Part shown: positions 59,315 to 64,000 of the stretch, piece after piece | How the letters are laid out: the number at the start of each line of letters is the position of its first letter | How positions within the stretch are numbered: the stretch's first letter is position 1 | Assembly (NCBI GenBank): GCA_028023455.1 | Contig: JAQFVV010006215.1 | Span: forward strand, 12,315,473-12,379,472 | Source of the DNA: Epiperipatus broadwayi | Taxonomy: Eukaryota > Onychophora > Udeonychophora > Euonychophora > Peripatidae | DNA length: 64,000 bases | Direction: 5' to 3' | Position numbers and translations under genes: made by a program | The notes under the pieces: generated by a model | Databases searched by the model: none | What the model was told of the DNA's origin: nothing | Seen by the model: the letters and a program-made list of their open reading frames with translations, nothing else

Positions 59315-61324
59315 CTAAAATCATTAATATAATTATTATTTGCATAATAAAAATTTGCACTGCAAACTTAAATATTTTAATCAAATTATAATTTAATAAT
59401 TTGAAATAAAAATAAAGTTTTAGGTTTAAATCTAAATTTACATTTAAATCAAATTTAAATCAAAATGATATTTGATTTAAAATTAATAACAATACAATTC
59501 CATAATCCAGCATATGGAAACAAGAAGCTAAGAAAAAAATAATCTTTGGTTAATTTTATTCAATTTAGTGTTAATTTTAATTTGTTTGCGAATATTGTCT
59601 TTATTATTTATTTATTTTGATGAGTCTTAATCTGTGTTCATTTACTTCAGTATCACAAAGATTGGTATATAAAGTGAAATAAAATAAATTAGTATAATTT
59701 TTTTGTTGCTATGTATAATCAATATAGACATTCCCTTTTGATATATCCATATGAAGATAATGATTAATGCAGAGAATTTGATAATCAAATAAAAGCTTAT
59801 GGTTTACAAAAATAATAAATCTAATGTAAGATATATATATATATATGAGGCATTTTCATCCTCTCTATAGCATGACATTCATATAGATGGACAAGATTTC
59901 ATAAGAAGCTTTTGATTACATAAAAAAAATTGTACATATCAAAGCAGGAGTCCTAATATCTAAATACAAAAAACAGATTTGCTAGAATTTGTTTTGAAAA
60001 TAGTTGACTACTCAACAACAATAATAAAAAAAAAAAATTCAAGTAAACAATAAATAGTTAAATGAAATAATAAAAGAAACAAAATAATGATGAAAATAGA
60101 AATTATATACAGGAGAGTTACCAATGAAGTGAGATGTAAAACAAAAATAGGAGAGAATGGTTAAAAAAAAAATATCAGAGAATAATAATAATAATAATAA
60201 TAAGTATAATTTAATATTGTGCCCAATACAATAAAACAGTTGGGATGGAAAAAGCATTCTCACATAAATAAACTTATAATTAAAAACAGAAATAACAAAT
60301 AATTGGTAAAAAAAAAAAAATGGACACAAATCTTTATGAATACTAACTGAAAAAAAAATTCAACTAGTTAATGATGAAATAGATAGTATGATAATATAGA
60401 AAGAAGTTATAATAAATTAAATAAAAAAATAACAAAGCACAAAAAATTGTTGAAATTCTAATTAAATTATTAAAGATTTCAAAAATATGGATTGGAAAAA
60501 ATAAATTTATATTTGTACAGTAATCTATAACCGAAAATAATGGCAATTAGATTTTTTTTTTTTTTTAAGAATTATAATCATGGTGCAGAAGTTTAATGAA
60601 ACAAAATATGAAGTATTTATAACAGTTTACTTAATCTCATTTGGAGCTAAAATGTTGTTATAAATATTTAATTAACAGGTTGGTTCCAATACATTAAAAT
60701 ACTTTTATTTGAAAAAAATTTGAATCTAGAAAAAAAAATGATGTGAAATTGGAATGTTAATAGTTACTATTGACATATACAAGTTGATCATCACTTATCA
60801 ATAATTGAAAAATACAAAATTAAATTATAACAACTGTCATTATGAAAAAATATAATTAGAATACAGCATACTGTGATGAAATTTTGCATTTGTTTATAGC
60901 ATTTACACAGTACTTTATACAATTATATAAGTCTCATTTTTATATTTACATTTATTCCTAGTTATATCAGAAATTTAAGTGTCAGTGCATAAGGCACTTT
61001 TAATGAAACATTATACCATATCAAAAAAATTAAATTGTTTGGTGATAATATTTATGATTTTTATTTGTTGTAAGAAATTAAATGTAAATGCAATTAAACA
61101 TACGATAGTGTTAAGGAAAACATTACTCCATATCAAAAAAATTCAATTGTTTCATGATTTCATCAAAAAATTACAAAAATATTTATGATTAATTTTATTT
61201 GATGTAATAAATTAATCATAAATGCAAACATTAGTCAGAATTGGTGCAAACATTAGGTCAGAATTGATAACATTAAAAATTTTCTTCATATTAGGATAAA
61301 ATCTAATAAATCTATTGTTAAAAC

Positions 61325-61372
61325 AGACAAAACTCTCCATACAGTAGTGCCACTCATGTAATATTTAGTGGT
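61325..61372. mobile_element. SINE-like element 'S', copy 5 (short)
   Basis: AAAACTCTCCATACAGTAGT is followed by GCCACTCATG and TTTAGTGGTTTAAA. These are both ends of element S joined with the middle missing. Confidence 0.5.
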
Positions 61373-62902
61373 TTAAATCTATTGTTGTTAGAAAAGCAAT
61401 TTTAAACATAATCCCATATAGATAATGTTTAATGATTTGAATACTTAATCAAAAGATTCCAAAAACACTGTTTCATAACTTAAAAAAAAAAAAAGAATTA
61501 TATTCATTATTAAATAAATTATACTTGACTAATCAATTACACAAAACAATCATACCTGGATGCAATATTTAAAAAGATAACAGAGGAGCAATATTCTTCA
61601 TAAACACAGTAAACAATAAATTTAGAAGCATTTTACTTTAACTAATAGTCTTTTAAAGTGCATCATTTAACAAAATAGTACTTTATTCTTATTATCAGTT
61701 ATCCAAAAAAAATCATTACTCCAGAAAGACAGTCAAATCATGAGTGGTCAATTTATATATAGAATAAAAAGTTGAATAAGAATGTTTTATAAATCTTCTT
61801 AAAAAGATATTTGATCGAGTAAAAAAGGGTGGTTTTATAATGGAGATTTTTTAAAAAAGAAATTTCTAACTTAGATGAAGAAAGACATTTATTTAGAAAA
61901 ATTTATAAATTAAAAAACATTTGCACAATTTAATACTCTTCTTATAGAGAAGTTAGATATAGGAAAAGGTTTAATGCAGAAATTTTGTATTTTATTCTAT
62001 ATCCAAAACCAACTCAATTAAACATTCATTTAACAACTAAACTTAGTATATTAAGCAAAACATAAAATATAGATTTATGCTTTAAACTGCTGCCTATATC
62101 TATATTCTCTCTAAAGACCATTAATCTTACAAATAGCTTCTGATTCATATACACATTTCCTAATAAATGGCATCCTTCCAATCTTTTTTTTTTTTTTTTT
62201 TTCAAAATATTCAGTAAAAAGTAACCAAATAATACCAAAACACTTTTTGAATCAATGAAATAAATAACTTTTTTTATCATTTCTGTATATCTTTTAAAAA
62301 TAGTTATCATCTATTTGAATCTCTGGTTCCTCTATTTTCTTTAAAATCAAACTGCAATTCTCAAAAATATATCAAATCTATTAAAAATCTGTATAATAAA
62401 AAAATAAAATAAAACCATCAATACCATAGCTGTATATGAAATAAGCTAATTGATTTAAAATTTACAATTTCATTGCATCATGCTTTTTTCCCATTGGAAT
62501 CATAATTGTTTTAAAAAAAATCTAGTGATCAATTTCTGAATCGCAAAAAAAAAAAAATTAACAAATTCTTTCCAATCTTTTCATTCAAAGTCTCTAATTT
62601 TATTGGAATCAACAATTTCTATCTACATTGTTGTTTTCTATTTATTTCTTGATTCATTATTGCAGGGATTAATTCAGTTTATCTACGTAACATGATTAAT
62701 TATCATATGAAGGCTTATTATTTCTGTTGTTCAAATCACTTAAATATTTTTTTTATATTTTTTTCAAATTATTCATTTTCATTGATAATAAATATTCATC
62801 ACTATCTTCAATTATTATTTCAATCCTACGATCCTGTTTCCTCAATGCTTCTGCTTTATTCCATTATATTATTAAATGAAGTACATATTAAAAAATATGA
62901 AC

Positions 62903-62962
62903 AGTCTTGTACTATAGTGGTTAACAGATCCACTTGCTAAAACCAGGGTTTGAATTCAGAAC
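62903..62962 (+). mobile_element. tRNA-derived SINE head fragment
   Basis: CTATAGTGGTTAACAGA (A-box-like) and GGGTTTGAATTCA (B-box-like) are spaced about as in a tRNA gene. The arms do not fold into a complete cloverleaf, so it is a SINE remnant rather than a tRNA gene. Confidence 0.45.
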
Positions 62963-63373
62963 AAGCAAAATTTAACTTCCAAACAGGCCTCTTAAGATTT
63001 TACTTTCATGTAGTTACCTAAAAAGCAACTATATAGCTATTCAAAGTTAGTCAAAAAACTTATATCAGCTGTTATTAGCTATAAGACATAACAATTAAAA
63101 GCTTTACTGACCTAGCAGTTGGCAAGCCTGGTAATATTTTAACTTCCACTAAACCTATTGGGGGTTTTCAAGACCTCTTAGAAATATAATGGGATAGTTA
63201 AAGCCTTTTCTAATTTTTATCTATATATTACTCAACAAATTACATTTAAAATTGCAGTTCTAAAACAAAAAATGGTAAAGTTAAATAATAGAAGAAATTA
63301 ATAAAATGTAGTCATTCAACATTTATAAAATTAATAAATACTATTCCATAAAATATTATATATTATAACGAAC

Positions 63374-63450
63374 CTTAAATATGATGCTTCAAAAAGAATG
63401 CTCATTAACACTTTCATTACAGCTTTAACATCCATCATTTCTAAAATAGC
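63374..63450 (-). CDS. USP34: USP34 exon, scaffold segment
   Basis: This 77-nt exon has a clear acceptor (T-rich tract ending in GCAG) and a GTTCGT donor. It encodes 25 residues beginning AILEMMDVKAVMKVLMSILF and leaves two bases (AG) for the next codon. With the first base of exon 59271-59314 this restores an Arg codon, so the frame runs SYLR into DPKQYQTGFWGRAQ. It is part of the alpha-helical repeat scaffold N-terminal to the protease domain, a region thought to serve as a protein-interaction platform. The intron that follows (59315-63373) is about 4 kb. Confidence 0.8.
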
Positions 63451-63656
63451 CTGCAATTAAAAACAAAAAGTATTATGATAAATCTACAAAAATAATTATT
63501 TGAAATATTTTATTTAAATCGATTGTTTTATTGCTTAATATCATCACAGAAATTGACAAATAATATTTACAACTTATAAGGTTGCTTTTTTTTTTTTTTT
63601 TTTGTAGTATATATGCAATTAAATAATAAAAAAGATACACTATTATAATTATATAC

Positions 63657-63730
63657 AAGGTTTGTCCATGTCTGCAACATTAGTTTATAAATTTTATCAT
63701 AGATATCAAAATTCATAGATAAATTGTGAA
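63657..63730 (-). CDS. USP34: Tentative USP34 exon upstream of the 63374-63450 exon
   Basis: An open stretch of 24 codons plus 2 bases encodes a helical-looking segment including DIYDKIYKLMLQTWTNL. The donor is GTATAT and the acceptor AG is at 63731-63732. It ends in phase 0, as the next exon requires, and the amphipathic character suits the HEAT-like scaffold. Against it, the acceptor has no pyrimidine tract (the bases just upstream are purine-rich on the minus strand) and I could not match the residues to a remembered USP34 segment. It could be a chance open frame in AT-rich intron. Confidence 0.4.
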
Positions 63731-64000
63731 CTATATGTAATGTGCTTTTTTTTATCATTCATATATAAAATATATATGTTTTCAACATGTATATACTATG
63801 ACAGGCACACTTCATATGGCCAAGCATAAGATGGTATTACATAAGAAAATGACCTAAAATATGTAATAAAGCCCTTAAAGGGGGTGTATATACCATCTAA
63901 ATAAGTTAAAATTAATCAGGTTATAAAGTAAGTGAGATGTCTGTGAATATATCATATACTCGCACACACAAGAAAAGCCAATAGTTAAGACTTATAATTT

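Larger units (their letters stand above)
59315..63373 (-). other. USP34 intron of about 4 kb
   Basis: The flanking exons restore an Arg codon across it. It contains (ATA/AAT)n near 60182-60205, a partial element S copy near 61325-61372 and a tRNA-like SINE end near 62903-62962. The rest is AT-rich with short frames only. Confidence 0.75.
12287..63450 (-). other. USP34: USP34 gene span (partial, internal part of a very long gene)
   Basis: At least eight exons on the minus strand encode consecutive stretches of a USP34-type ubiquitin-specific protease. This is a cytosolic/nuclear deubiquitinase of more than 3000 residues in vertebrates, implicated in Wnt/beta-catenin signalling; the Drosophila counterpart is puffyeye. 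Its long N-terminal part is an alpha-helical repeat scaffold and its C-terminal half carries the UCH catalytic domain. The exons seen cover the end of the scaffold and the first residues of the catalytic domain. Introns take up almost all of the span and are full of transposons. The orthology call rests on recalled similarity to vertebrate USP34, notably the PWDYWPHED and GLTNLGATCY stretches; no alignment was run. Both gene ends lie outside the window. Confidence 0.9.

Noticed and set aside
62903-62962. tRNA gene
   Set aside because: A- and B-like boxes exist but no cloverleaf with paired acceptor stem; called a SINE fragment.

Overview
The window is an animal (metazoan) genomic segment, by eye about three-quarters A+T. 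Only one host gene can be recognised: an orthologue of the giant ubiquitin protease USP34 (puffyeye/puf in Drosophila) on the minus strand. Its exons are short and separated by introns of up to nearly 20 kb. Small exons with GT-AG borders, tRNA-derived SINEs, Penelope-like elements, pogo/Tigger and hAT transposons, non-LTR and LTR retroelements and foldback elements all indicate a repeat-rich invertebrate. The exon sequences look arthropod-like to me, with a chelicerate as one possibility, but that is a weak inference. No bacterial genes, operons, CRISPR array, rRNA or intact tRNA gene was seen.

USP34 layout, 5' to 3' on the minus strand: a tentative exon 63657-63730, then 63374-63450, 59271-59314, 59020-59144, 58780-58935, 50633-50759, 34401-34577, 32059-32242 and 12287-12450. 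The reading frame passes through every junction except 50633-50759 to 34401-34577. There the phases disagree, so at least one exon is probably unlocated in that 16-kb gap. The exon at 12287-12450 opens the catalytic UCH/USP domain (Gly-Leu-x-Asn-Leu-Gly-Ala-Thr-Cys box). The rest of the catalytic domain must lie left of position 1, and the N-terminal part right of 64000.

The rest is intron filled with mobile DNA. 1-12286 holds a non-LTR retrotransposon 3' end split by a SINE-like insertion, a dead pogo/Tigger transposon with TA target duplication, two hairpin MITEs and a foldback cluster at 10.9-11.7 kb. 12.4-32.0 kb holds two copies of a family with a conserved exon-like block (13.76-15.50 and 24.85-26.40 kb), a Gypsy-like 3' end (20.6-21.4 kb), unidentified more GC-rich blocks, and a 1257-bp inverted-repeat transposon with an exact 8-bp target duplication. 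That transposon carries a degenerate telomere-like (CCCTAA) array.

34.9-40.2 kb is a non-autonomous LTR element with unusually long (about 2.2-2.4 kb) LTRs around a 0.73-kb interior. A third, inverted LTR fragment lies at 44-45 kb. 40.5-41.4 kb is a tandem pair of tRNA-related SINE units. 42.4-48.8 kb holds three degenerate Penelope-like elements with RT and GIY-YIG endonuclease coding. Two of them meet head to head at a perfect 106-bp palindrome. 51.1-52.7 kb is a dead hAT (ZBED-like) transposase. 53.0-54.1 kb is a MITE with a LINE 3' end nested in it.

No coherent new multi-gene system is visible. The most unusual items are the telomere-repeat-bearing transposon, the Penelope palindrome with hammerhead-like tails, the long-LTR element and the repeat family with a splice-bordered block.
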